NCBI GenBank assembly: GCA_015655565.1
Contig: JAATEU010000531.1
Span: forward strand, 1-5,761
Direction of reading: 5' to 3'
Source: Clostridiales bacterium
GTDB taxonomy: Bacteria; Bacillota; Clostridia; Lachnospirales; Lachnospiraceae
DNA: 5,761 nucleotides
The notes beneath the pieces were generated by a model. The model saw only the letters and a program-made list of their open reading frames with translations. It made no database searches and was not told the origin of the DNA. The stretch's first letter is position 1. Each line of letters starts with the position of its first letter. The translations under genes and the position numbers were made by a program. Positions 1 to 5,736 of the stretch are shown here, one piece after another.

Positions 1-157
1 CGTCTTCCAACATGGCTCCTTCACCGCGTTTGATAACACAGGGATAATTACAGCGGATCGCATTTGGGATGGCTTCCCTTCTTCTGTCGATAACCGCTTT
101 TGCCTTAGGTCCCGGCAGAGTATCCGTAATAATTTCCGGTAATGCATCTCTTAACAT
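1..157 (-). CDS. Class III (GabT-like) PLP-dependent aminotransferase, N-terminal part only
   Basis: Only the first 52 codons are inside the window; the rest lies beyond base 1. The peptide opens MLRDALPEIITDTLPGPKAK, continues through an IDRRREAIPNAI segment and a YPCVIKRGEGAMLED segment. This matches the amino end of class III aminotransferases of the GabT/4-aminobutyrate group, where a xxRRxxAIPxG helix is followed by a strand ending in G(x)xxxDxxG. The catalytic lysine and cofactor-binding residues are out of view, so substrate cannot be read from the protein itself. The start is well fixed: AGGAGG (165-170, complement) sits 7 nt before the ATG. The upstream neighbour on the same strand is a 4-hydroxybutyrate dehydrogenase gene, so GABA to succinate semialdehyde is the likeliest reaction (inference). 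Other omega-amino acids, or ornithine- or acetylornithine-type aminotransferases, remain possible. A 230-bp gap separates it from the dehydrogenase gene, which suggests its own promoter or internal control. Confidence 0.8.
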   Translation of the reverse strand, partial: MLRDALPEIITDTLPGPKAKAVIDRRREAIPNAIRCNYPCVIKRGEGAMLED

Positions 158-387
158 ATGAATTCCTCCTCTTTAAATCAAGTACCGATTTATCAGTACT
201 TTTTATATTTTTTACAACTTAGCTCTCTGTAATATATTGATTGAAATGCCGGTAATCAGATAATTACCCACACTTAATAAATGCCTACCCTACGCTTTGT
301 CCGGAAAGCCTGCGTAAAAACATACATGAAATACATGGAAAATGGTCTCAGTCTGATAAGACGTTTGTATTAAACGGACATTCTTGT
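158..387. other. Non-coding gap between dehydrogenase and aminotransferase genes
   Basis: No open reading frame with a credible start was found here on either strand. Besides the 22-bp palindrome (180-201), it contains a second dyad, GGTAAT-N6-ATTACC (251-268), and a short direct repeat, ATACATG, at 322-328 and 331-337. A small interrupted dyad, TAAAC-N10-GTTTA (371-390), overlaps the dehydrogenase stop codon. No stem followed by a U run on the minus strand was seen, so I find no intrinsic terminator between the two genes. Read-through transcription is therefore possible even with a second promoter. Confidence 0.5.
180..201. promoter_or_regulatory. 22-bp imperfect palindrome upstream of the aminotransferase gene (candidate operator)
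   Basis: The arms AAGTACcGAT and ATCaGTACTT face each other across a central TT. Nine of ten positions pair; the single mismatch is at 186/195. The 2-nt centre makes an RNA hairpin with the full arm unlikely, so a dimeric protein site on DNA is the better reading. It ends about 23 bp before the aminotransferase ATG. On the minus strand it overlaps a weak possible promoter: TTGTAA, 16 bp, then TGATAA, with the TGATAA lying inside the palindrome. A repressor bound here would block that promoter. The symmetry is visible in the sequence; the function is inference and no known operator consensus was recognised. Confidence 0.4.
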
Positions 388-1503
388 TTAATAAAGTGAT
401 TGGTAGATTTTATATACCGTATCTTTATCTAATTCCGCATAATTATTTGCCATCAGACGGCCTTGCTTTTCCATTACGGAAATTGTAAACTCCTCCAGCT
501 GAGGCTTTGTAACTCCATACTGGCGCAGGGATTTTTTCGGAACAATATGATTCAGCAACGACTCCAATTCTTCATAAACCGTATCCGCGCCGCAATTTAA
601 AATCCCGGACAAAAACAGGTTTAAATGACGTATTTTCCCGGTGGGACGGATACGTTGATAAGCTTTAAATACACCGGTAAATATAGCATAATTGGATTCA
701 CCATGGGGTATGTGGTAAGCCGCTCCCAAGGGATAACTCATTGCATGAACGGCCGCCGTACCTGCATTGCCAAATGCAATTCCCGCATAAGTACTGGCCA
801 GAAGAAAATCAGGAATAAGCGGAATTCAGGAGGCTTCCCCGTTTTTGGCTATAACCTGGTAGCCTTTTAGAATTATCTCCATGGCTTTAATGGAATATAT
901 TTCGGTAAATGGATTCGCCTTTGGTGAAAGATATGATTCAATTGCATGTATAAATGCATCAATTGAACTGGCTGCAAAATAGGAAAACGGCAGCTTCGTA
1001 AGAAGTTCCGGTATTAATATGGCATAGTCGGCATAAAGCTCATCCACTGCAAGACCAAGTTTGGTATGGCGGGAAATCAATTCCAAAATTGATATATTGG
1101 TTACCTCGCTTCCCGTACCGCAGGTTGTGGGAACCAAGATCAGTTCTTTATCCCTGATGAATTCAAATTTATGGTCAAATAAATCCAAAACCGGGGAAAC
1201 CTGCTTCAGGGCAAATAATTTAGCTACATCCAGAATGGTTCCTCCTCCTATGGCAATGACCCTGTTGTATGGAATATCCCTGATATCGCGGTAAATTGCC
1301 TCCACCATTTCATCAGTTGGTTCACCGGTTCCATAATTTCTCAGATATACAACCGCCGCATCTAAAGCCAATGTCTTGAAATAATCTTCATAAGTATGCT
1401 CACTGGTTATGATCAAATCGGTTTTGCCAATGTTATAATTTTCGCAAAATTCTTTACAGCTGCCAAACTGTTGTATTGTTGTTTTTACTCTGAATTGTTT
1501 CAT
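388..1503 (-). pseudogene. 4hbD: NAD-dependent 4-hydroxybutyrate dehydrogenase (iron-type alcohol dehydrogenase family), interrupted by one in-frame TGA
   Basis: The frame spans 372 codons including the stop, i.e. 371 positions, equal to the length I recall for the C. kluyveri enzyme that interconverts succinate semialdehyde and 4-hydroxybutyrate. Visible features are the nucleotide-binding IGGGTILDVAK (85-95), PTTCGTGSEVT (125-135), D182 and H186 in IDAFIHAIE, and H253 and H267 in VHAMSYPLG...HIPHGE. These four are the usual metal ligands of the family. Codon 226 is TGA (826-828, complement), in the same frame on both sides and without any length change. It splits the gene so that D182/H186 and H253/H267 fall in separate pieces, so a 225-residue product could not build the metal site. 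The remembered C. kluyveri protein aligns without gaps here and has Arg at this position; CGA to TGA is a single transition. The start was chosen at MKQF, which matches the family amino end and has GGAG 4 nt upstream. A longer frame reaches 1569 but lacks a ribosome site. It may be a recent pseudogene, a strain variant or a sequencing error. Confidence 0.85.
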
Positions 1504-1607
1504 GCTGCTCCAATCCTGTGCTCTTTCATCCATGGGTTTCCGTGCTTTAATTGGGAAACATCGTAACACAAAAAATAAGCATCAGCAACGTCAAACAGCA
1601 TAAAAAG

Positions 1608-1635
1608 ATATTAAATTTTTGTGCTGGACAACCAA
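1608..1635 (-). promoter_or_regulatory. Alternative weak promoter for the dehydrogenase gene
   Basis: TTGGTT (1635-1630) and TAATAT (1613-1608) are separated by 16 bp on the minus strand. The -10 box is the same hexamer as in the strong importer promoter at 3035-3040, but the -35 box matches the consensus only in TTG. It would give a leader of about 100 nt before the ATG at 1503. Either this or the TATAAT-containing promoter farther upstream could be the real one; the sequence alone does not decide. Confidence 0.25.
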
Positions 1636-1645
1636 ACCCTGAACA

Positions 1646-1690
1646 ATTATAATAAAAGCAGCCAAATCAAAACGGATATTCCCAATCCGT
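1646..1690 (-). promoter_or_regulatory. Candidate activator-dependent promoter of the dehydrogenase gene with ACGGAT-N7-ATCCGT dyad
   Basis: On the minus strand a perfect TATAAT occurs at 1651-1646 with no good -35 box at the normal distance (CGTTTT at 17 bp). The start point would fall near 1639. A perfect 6-bp inverted repeat, ACGGAT-N7-ATCCGT, occupies 1672-1690, and its centre (1681) lies about 42 bp upstream of that start. This replaces the -35 element, which is the usual arrangement for an activator contacting RNA polymerase. The divergent PucR-family regulator next door is the obvious candidate protein (inference). The resulting leader would be about 136 nt. A second possible promoter (TTGGTT 1635-1630, 16 bp, TAATAT 1613-1608) lies closer to the gene. 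Confidence 0.4.
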
Positions 1691-1797
1691 GACCCTGCCT
1701 GCGCAAAATTCATAAGCTGCAGGAATGACAGCAGGACAGTTTAAATAGTAATACCGTAATTTTCTACAATCTTGTTTTTTACAGAAAGGCGGATAAA

Positions 1798-2976
1798 ATG
1801 GCTGTCAGTTTAAAAAATATCTATGCGGATACAAAACAAAAATTTAAATTAGAACTCCTTGCCGGCAAGGAGGGACTGGAAAACACCGTCAGCTGGGTAC
1901 ATTTAATCGAGGATGTTACTACAACGGATTTCATCCGGGGCAGTGAACTGATTATAACAACCGGCCTGGGTGTTAAGGATGAGTATTGGCTGGAGCATTT
2001 TATAAAAAACCTGTCTGCACAACGGGCAGTCGGACTCATTGTCAACGTGGGGACTTATATCAGAGAAATTCCGGACCATACCCTTAAATATTGTGAAAAC
2101 ATCCATTTTCCACTGTTTATTATGCCCTGGGAAATACATCTCGTTGATATTATGCAGGATTTCTGCAACCGGATTATTCATGCCGAGCAAATTGAAATCA
2201 ATGAATCCACTGCTTTTTTAAATGCTTTGCTGACACCGGAAAACAGGGATTCCTACCAGCCTTATCTGGAACAGAACGGTTATCGTCTGAATGGCTCCTA
2301 TTGTGTACTGGTTATTCATCCGGATGAAGAAATCATTTCACAGGAAAGGGATGCCCTGTTTAAAAGATTCAGAATTACAGCAACTAATATTCTAAACCGG
2401 CTTTCCATCCCATTCAGCGTCCTGATTCTGAATCAGGAGGTTTTTATCATCTTTCACGGCAGTACAACCGATAAGGTCAGAAAATATTCGGAAAGGCTGA
2501 GACAGATCTTTAAAAAGGAGTATGCCTTGTATAAAATACGGTTTGGGGTCGGCCCAATGGTTTGGGGTGCAGACAATCTGTATAAAAGCTTTAAGAGAGG
2601 AAAGGCAGTTTTAAGAATCGGTAAAAAACAAAGTAAAGATATTATGTTTTATGATGACATCGGCATCAATAAAGTTATTTTAGCCGTAGAGGACCGGCAG
2701 GTTTTAGAGGATATGTACAGGGACAGTTTAGGCGTTTTGGAGGAATATGATAAAAAGCACGGTACGGATTATTTAAACATTTTCAGGTTATATCTTTTTA
2801 ATAATTCCAGTGTCCAGGCCGTGGCGGAACAAACCTTCACCCATAGGAATACAATTAATTACCGGATTAAAAAAATAAAAGAACTTCTGGCCTCTGAACT
2901 TGACACAACGGAGGACCGTTTCCGGTTTCAATTGGCATTCTATATCAAAGATAATCTGGAAGAATTAGAAAAATAA
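1798..2976 (+). CDS. PucR-family transcriptional regulator
   Basis: This 392-residue protein has the three-part layout of PucR/CdaR-like regulators. Residues 5-125 form the PucR amino-terminal sensor domain (SLKNIYADT, WVHLIEDV, GSELIITTGLG, FPLFIMPWE). Residues about 165-300 resemble the degenerate GGDEF-like middle domain (CVLVIHPDEE, VFIIFHG, RFGVGPMV, FYDDIGI). Residues about 325-388 are the carboxy-terminal helix-turn-helix, with NNSSVQAVAEQTFTHRNTIN followed by YRIKKIKELL. Family members usually control catabolism of purines, sugar acids or amino acid derivatives and often act as activators. It is divergent from the dehydrogenase/aminotransferase genes and directly upstream of the importer, so control of both is likely (inference). 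The effector is unknown. A modest AAAGGCGG ribosome site (1785-1792) lies 5 nt before the ATG, and a possible -10 box TACAAT is at 1765-1770 with no convincing -35. No strong terminator follows the stop; only a weak A-tract/T-tract pair is present. Confidence 0.9.
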   Translation: MAVSLKNIYADTKQKFKLELLAGKEGLENTVSWVHLIEDVTTTDFIRGSELIITTGLGVKDEYWLEHFIKNLSAQRAVGLIVNVGTYIREIPDHTLKYCENIHFPLFIMPWEIHLVDIMQDFCNRIIHAEQIEINESTAFLNALLTPENRDSYQPYLEQNGYRLNGSYCVLVIHPDEEIISQERDALFKRFRITATNILNRLSIPFSVLILNQEVFIIFHGSTTDKVRKYSERLRQIFKKEYALYKIRFGVGPMVWGADNLYKSFKRGKAVLRIGKKQSKDIMFYDDIGINKVILAVEDRQVLEDMYRDSLGVLEEYDKKHGTDYLNIFRLYLFNNSSVQAVAEQTFTHRNTINYRIKKIKELLASELDTTEDRFRFQLAFYIKDNLEELEK

Positions 2977-2991
2977 AAAAAACTATTTTTT

Positions 2992-3040
2992 AAAATTTTT
3001 AAAAATTTTGATTGACATCCCAAAAAAAGAATGTTAATAT
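2992..3040 (+). promoter_or_regulatory. Strong sigma-A type promoter of the importer operon with AT-rich upstream element
   Basis: TTGACA (3012-3017) and TAATAT (3035-3040) are separated by exactly 17 bp, near the vegetative consensus. Immediately upstream, 2992-3009 is a perfect 18-bp palindrome, AAAATTTTTAAAAATTTT, preceded by further A and T tracts. It covers about -55 to -38, the place of an UP element contacted by the polymerase alpha subunit. Transcription would start near 3047, giving an untranslated leader of about 178 nt before the ATPase gene. The strength of this promoter together with terminators in the leader suggests control by termination rather than by initiation alone (inference). 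Confidence 0.8.
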
Positions 3041-3067
3041 ATGCAACATCAAGAACGGATACGAATG

Positions 3068-3105
3068 TGTATTAAGGTAAAATTTATGTCTTAATACATT
3101 TTTTT
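3068..3105 (+). terminator. Intrinsic terminator 1 in importer leader
   Basis: A perfect 9-bp stem, TGTATTAAG (3068-3076) with CTTAATACA (3090-3098), encloses a 13-nt loop and is followed by seven T residues (3099-3105). The stem is AT-rich, so termination may be partial. It lies about 20 nt after the predicted transcription start of the importer promoter and faces the importer genes. Confidence 0.7.
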
Positions 3106-3135
3106 AACTAAATAGGAACACAAACCATGTTGTAA

Positions 3136-3170
3136 AGGGGCACTAATAATCTGATAGTGTCTCTTTTTTT
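3136..3170 (+). terminator. Intrinsic terminator 2 in importer leader
   Basis: A 10-bp stem pairs AGGGGCACTA (3136-3145) with TAGTGTCTCT (3155-3164) through two G-U wobbles. The loop is 9 nt (3146-3154), and T residues run from 3164 to 3170. It is more GC-rich than the first hairpin and probably the stronger of the two. It ends 54 bp before the ATPase start codon and does not overlap the ATPase ribosome site. Confidence 0.8.
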
Positions 3171-3224
3171 ATTAGGATGAATGTCCTTTGAAGGCGGCGT
3201 TATTTCAAAAAAGGAGGTAGCTTT

Positions 3225-3971
3225 ATGGCCGAAAAAACAAAAGAATATATTATCCGGGTTTATCAATTGTCAAAGAGTTTTGGGAATTTAGAGGTTTTAA
3301 AAAATATCAGCCTGCATGTAAAACGCGGGGAGGTGGTAACCATCATCGGTCCCTCCGGCTCAGGCAAAAGCACCTTTTTGCGGTGCATGAACCTCCTCGA
3401 AGTACCCAGCGGCGGCAAAATGTATTATAAAGATAAAGACATGCTGGACCTGGCAACCGACAGCAGGCTCCTTAGAAGAAATGTTGGAATGGTATTTCAG
3501 AAATTTAACCTGTTTCCTACAAAAACTGCTTTACAAAATGTTATTATGGCACCAATGAAGATAAATAAAAAAAGTAAAGCGGAAGCTTACGAAATAGCAA
3601 GGAATCTTCTTAAAAAAGTCGGTTTAGAGGATAAAGCGGAGAATTATCCTAAAACCTTGTCCGGCGGCCAGCAGCAAAGAGTTGCAATTGCAAGGGCATT
3701 GGCCATGCAGCCTGAAATGCTGCTGTTTGACGAACCAACCTCCGCCCTGGATCCTGAATTAGTCGGAGATGTTCTTGAGGTTATAAAGGAATTAGCACTG
3801 GAAGGCATGACCATGGTGATAGTAACACATGAAATGGCCTTTGCAAAAGATGTTTCAGACCGGGTAATTTTTATGGATAAAGGATTTATTGTAGAAGAAG
3901 GGGCTCCGGAAGAAATCTTCGGCAATCCGCAAAATGAAAGAACCAGGGACTTTTTAGCCAGGGTTTTGTAG
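3225..3971 (+). CDS. Polar amino acid ABC importer, ATPase subunit (GlnQ/HisP type)
   Basis: This 248-residue cytoplasmic ATPase drives the importer encoded with it. All nucleotide-binding motifs are intact and in order: Walker [10 protein letters not shown] (42-50), Q-loop Q92 in [10 protein letters not shown], signature LSGGQQQR (145-152), Walker B MLLFDE (165-170), D-loop SALD (173-176) and switch histidine H202 in VTHEM. The length and the FQxFNLFP and [12 protein letters not shown] segments are typical of the polar amino acid subfamily that includes GlnQ, HisP and ArtP. The subfamily is clear, but the exact amino acid is not readable from the ATPase. AAGGAGGT (3211-3218) lies 6 nt before the ATG, an excellent ribosome site. 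It is the first gene of a three-gene operon and depends on read-through of the two leader terminators if the upstream promoter is used. Confidence 0.95.
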   Translation: MAEKTKEYIIRVYQLSKSFGNLEVLKNISLHVKRGEVVTIIGPSGSGKSTFLRCMNLLEVPSGGKMYYKDKDMLDLATDSRLLRRNVGMVFQKFNLFPTKTALQNVIMAPMKINKKSKAEAYEIARNLLKKVGLEDKAENYPKTLSGGQQQRVAIARALAMQPEMLLFDEPTSALDPELVGDVLEVIKELALEGMTMVIVTHEMAFAKDVSDRVIFMDKGFIVEEGAPEEIFGNPQNERTRDFLARVL

Positions 3972-4049
3972 TGGCAATTCGTTTTATCAGAGATACTTTA
4001 ACTTATTAATGGTTCATCTTATATTAACCAATTGAAGGAGGAAGAAATT

Positions 4050-4979
4050 ATGAAAAAACATTCCAGATTATTTGCAATTTTAGTTGTATTCGTTATGTTG
4101 GCAGCAGGCTGCGGCAGCAAAGGGACGGAAACAGAACCAGGGACAGAAACAAACAGCGGGGCTAATACCGCCGTCACAGAAGACACCTCAGGTGAAACAA
4201 ATGAAACAGGCGGCGAAGAAGTTAGTGATACTTTAAAAAAATTAAGGGAACAAGGCTATATTACAATCGCCTCCAGTAATGATGCCCCTCTTTCTTACAT
4301 TGATGTGGAGACCAATGAATATACCGGTGTTGACGGTGAAATTTTTAAGGATTTAATGAAACGCTTAGGTGTACCTGAGGTCCGTATGAAGACAGTTGCT
4401 TTTGAAAACTTATTAATTGAATTAAATAATAAATCGGTGGATATGGTAGTTGATGCCATGTATATTAAACCGGAAAGACAGGAAATTGCATTATTTACCA
4501 ACGTATGGTATTCCGAAGGTGACTGTCTGCTCGTAAAATCAGATTCCGATATTAAAATCCTTGCAGATTTAAAGGACAAAACCGTAGGCGCCCAAAAAGG
4601 AACTGCTTTTCTTGAAATTGCCCAAAGCTGGGAATCCGAAGGCTCAATAAAAGAACTGACTATTATGAGCTCCCAATCTGAATTAATGCTGGCAGTTAAT
4701 ACGGGCAAGGTTGATGCCTGTGTGACAGACTCCATTATCGCCGGATATACATTGACCCAGGATTCAAGCCTTGATTTAAAACTTGCCGAGGATTATGTGT
4801 CTGATTCCAGTGGTAATATCGGTGCTGCCCTCCGGTTTGAAGATACTGATTTCTGCGCAGAAGTCAATGCCGTCTTAGATGAAATGAAGGAAGACGGGTC
4901 CCTGATGAAATACCTTGAACAATATGGTATGGATGACAAAGCCTTTGTTGGAGTGGAAGAAGGTAAAACGGTTCAATAA
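4050..4979 (+). CDS. Amino acid ABC importer, substrate-binding lipoprotein (family 3 solute-binding protein)
   Basis: This 309-residue secreted lipoprotein has a charged start MKKHSR, a hydrophobic stretch (7-19) and a lipobox LAAGC with C21 as the lipid-bearing residue. Residues 22-60 are a Thr/Glu/Gly/Asn-rich tether containing an imperfect 18-bp tandem repeat at DNA level (4121-4138 and 4139-4156). The binding domain follows from about residue 61. R143 in the KPERQEIALF segment and D227 in ACVTDS align with the residues that hold the alpha-carboxylate and alpha-amino groups in LAO-type binding proteins, so an alpha-amino acid ligand is favoured. This does not prove or exclude GABA. The start was chosen at ATG 4050 because AAGGAGGA (4035-4042) lies 7 nt upstream; an in-frame TTG at 4032 would place the ribosome site inside the gene. 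A 78-bp gap separates it from the ATPase gene, with no terminator. Confidence 0.93.
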   Translation: MKKHSRLFAILVVFVMLAAGCGSKGTETEPGTETNSGANTAVTEDTSGETNETGGEEVSDTLKKLREQGYITIASSNDAPLSYIDVETNEYTGVDGEIFKDLMKRLGVPEVRMKTVAFENLLIELNNKSVDMVVDAMYIKPERQEIALFTNVWYSEGDCLLVKSDSDIKILADLKDKTVGAQKGTAFLEIAQSWESEGSIKELTIMSSQSELMLAVNTGKVDACVTDSIIAGYTLTQDSSLDLKLAEDYVSDSSGNIGAALRFEDTDFCAEVNAVLDEMKEDGSLMKYLEQYGMDDKAFVGVEEGKTVQ

Positions 4980-5000
4980 TATTGCACAAATTTAAAGCAG

Positions 5001-5020
5001 TGGGGGCCTTCAGGCCCTCA
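5001..5020 (+). other. GC-rich intergenic hairpin between binding-protein and permease genes
   Basis: TGGGGGCC (5001-5008) pairs with GGCCCTCA (5013-5020) around a TTCA tetraloop. That gives eight pairs including one G-U, by far the most GC-rich structure in the window. No T run follows, so it is not an intrinsic terminator. It begins 21 nt after the binding-protein stop codon and ends 7 nt before the permease ribosome site. The position suits an mRNA-stabilising or processing hairpin that leaves more binding-protein than permease message. This role is known for other binding-protein operons but is inferred here. Confidence 0.6.
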
Positions 5021-5027
5021 TGCGCAT

Positions 5028-5032
5028 GGAGG
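5028..5032 (+). promoter_or_regulatory. Ribosome binding site that fixes the permease start
   Basis: GGAGG at 5028-5032 lies 5 nt before ATG 5038. Two earlier in-frame ATGs, at 5020 and 5026, touch the hairpin or the GGAGG itself and have no ribosome site of their own. ATG 5038 is therefore the supported start. Confidence 0.75.
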
Positions 5033-5037
5033 TTATT

Positions 5038-5736
5038 ATGGAGATTATTAAACGGCTGAATTTTACTAAGGCTGCCGAGTATTTGATACCTTCATTGTGG
5101 GAAGGCTTGGGTTTGGTAATTCAAGTAACTTTGTTCGCATTCCTGCTTGGTATTATACTGGGCCTGTTTATAGCAATCGGACGCATCAGTAAACATAAGG
5201 TGCTGAGAGTTATATTAGTTATTATTATTGAATTTATCAGAGGTACCCCATTGCTTGTACAGATTGTATATATGTACTTTGTTATGCCCTTATTAGTAGA
5301 AATCATATTACAGCTTGTGGGAGCAGATTTTAATTTTGATATAAGCCCTGTTGCTGCAGGTGTTTTAGCATTGAGCATTAACTATAGTTGTTATTTATCC
5401 GAGGTTATCCGCGGTGCGATTGAATCCATAGATCCCGGACAGATGGAAGCCGGTCTGGCATTAGGCTTTGGCAAAACAGAAACTTTGTTTCGAATCGTAT
5501 TGCCTCAGGCCATAAGGAATGTCATTCCTGTGTTCGGCAACTACCTGATAATGATGATTAAAGATACTTCCTTGCTTGCTTACATAAGTGTATTTGAATT
5601 ATTGTTAAGAACACAGACCTATGCATCCCAAACCTTCTTAACAATTGAATCCTCTACCATTTTGGCAGGTGCGTATTTAGTTATCAGTTTACCGATGTCA
5701 AAAGTCGTTAAACTGGTTGAAAAGCAGGTAAAATAA
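5038..5736 (+). CDS. Amino acid ABC importer, membrane permease subunit (HisM/GlnP type)
   Basis: This 232-residue integral membrane protein forms the channel through which the binding protein delivers its ligand. Hydrophobic segments at about 24-48, 57-85, 104-122, 150-172 and 205-222 fit the five-helix HisM/HisQ fold. The coupling loop that docks on the ATPase is visible as DPGQMEAGLALGFGKTETLF (132-151), with the conserved EAG-x3-G at E137, A138, G139 and G143, followed by RIVLPQAIRNVIPVFGN. The FIRGTPLLVQI segment near residue 66 is also diagnostic of the polar amino acid permease family. The start at 5038 is set by its ribosome site; starts at 5020 and 5026 are unsupported. Only one permease gene is present in the window, so a homodimer is likely unless a second subunit lies beyond base 5761. 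Confidence 0.93.
   Translation: MEIIKRLNFTKAAEYLIPSLWEGLGLVIQVTLFAFLLGIILGLFIAIGRISKHKVLRVILVIIIEFIRGTPLLVQIVYMYFVMPLLVEIILQLVGADFNFDISPVAAGVLALSINYSCYLSEVIRGAIESIDPGQMEAGLALGFGKTETLFRIVLPQAIRNVIPVFGNYLIMMIKDTSLLAYISVFELLLRTQTYASQTFLTIESSTILAGAYLVISLPMSKVVKLVEKQVK

Larger units (their letters stand above)
3047..3224 (+). promoter_or_regulatory. Importer operon leader RNA with two tandem intrinsic terminators (candidate attenuator or small RNA)
   Basis: Between the predicted start point and the ATPase ATG there is no plausible coding frame but two complete hairpin-plus-U-run terminators, at 3068-3105 and 3136-3170. Between them is a small possible stem, ACACA (3118-3122) with UGUUGU (3128-3133), next to the second terminator. 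I do not see a T-box (no TGGNACC-type antiterminator), a glutamine RNA motif, or any other riboswitch class I can recognise. Either the leader is a conditional attenuator that must be overcome for importer expression, or it encodes one or two short RNAs of about 58 and 124 nt with incomplete read-through into the operon. Which one is open. Confidence 0.5.

Noticed and set aside
292..315. Terminator after the dehydrogenase gene from ACGC...GCGT and GCTTT...AAAGC pairings
   Set aside because: The stems are short and interrupted, and on the minus strand the sequence that follows is AGGGTAGG, not a U run.
388..741. Separate small gene of 117 codons starting at ATG 741
   Set aside because: It is in frame with the upstream part, begins in the middle of the conserved HAMSYPLG metal-binding segment and has no ribosome site, so it is the tail of the interrupted dehydrogenase.
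777..828. Selenocysteine insertion at the TGA, supported by a possible stem ATTCCGC with GCGGGAAT just downstream
   Set aside because: The stem has a bulge and a loop of over 30 nt with no proper apical hairpin at the distance a bacterial SECIS needs. The aligned residue in the homologue I recall is Arg, not Cys, and no selenoprotein is known in this family.
1504..1569. Amino-terminal extension of the dehydrogenase to ATG 1569 or ATG 1533
   Set aside because: Neither has a ribosome site, and family alignment starts exactly at MKQF (1503).
3041..3094. Seventeen-codon leader peptide beginning at ATG 3041
   Set aside because: The ATG directly abuts the -10 box and lies upstream of the predicted transcription start, with no ribosome site and no run of codons for one amino acid.
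4032..4049. TTG start for the binding protein at 4032
   Set aside because: It lies within the ribosome binding site region of ATG 4050 and would add six charged residues before a normal signal peptide.
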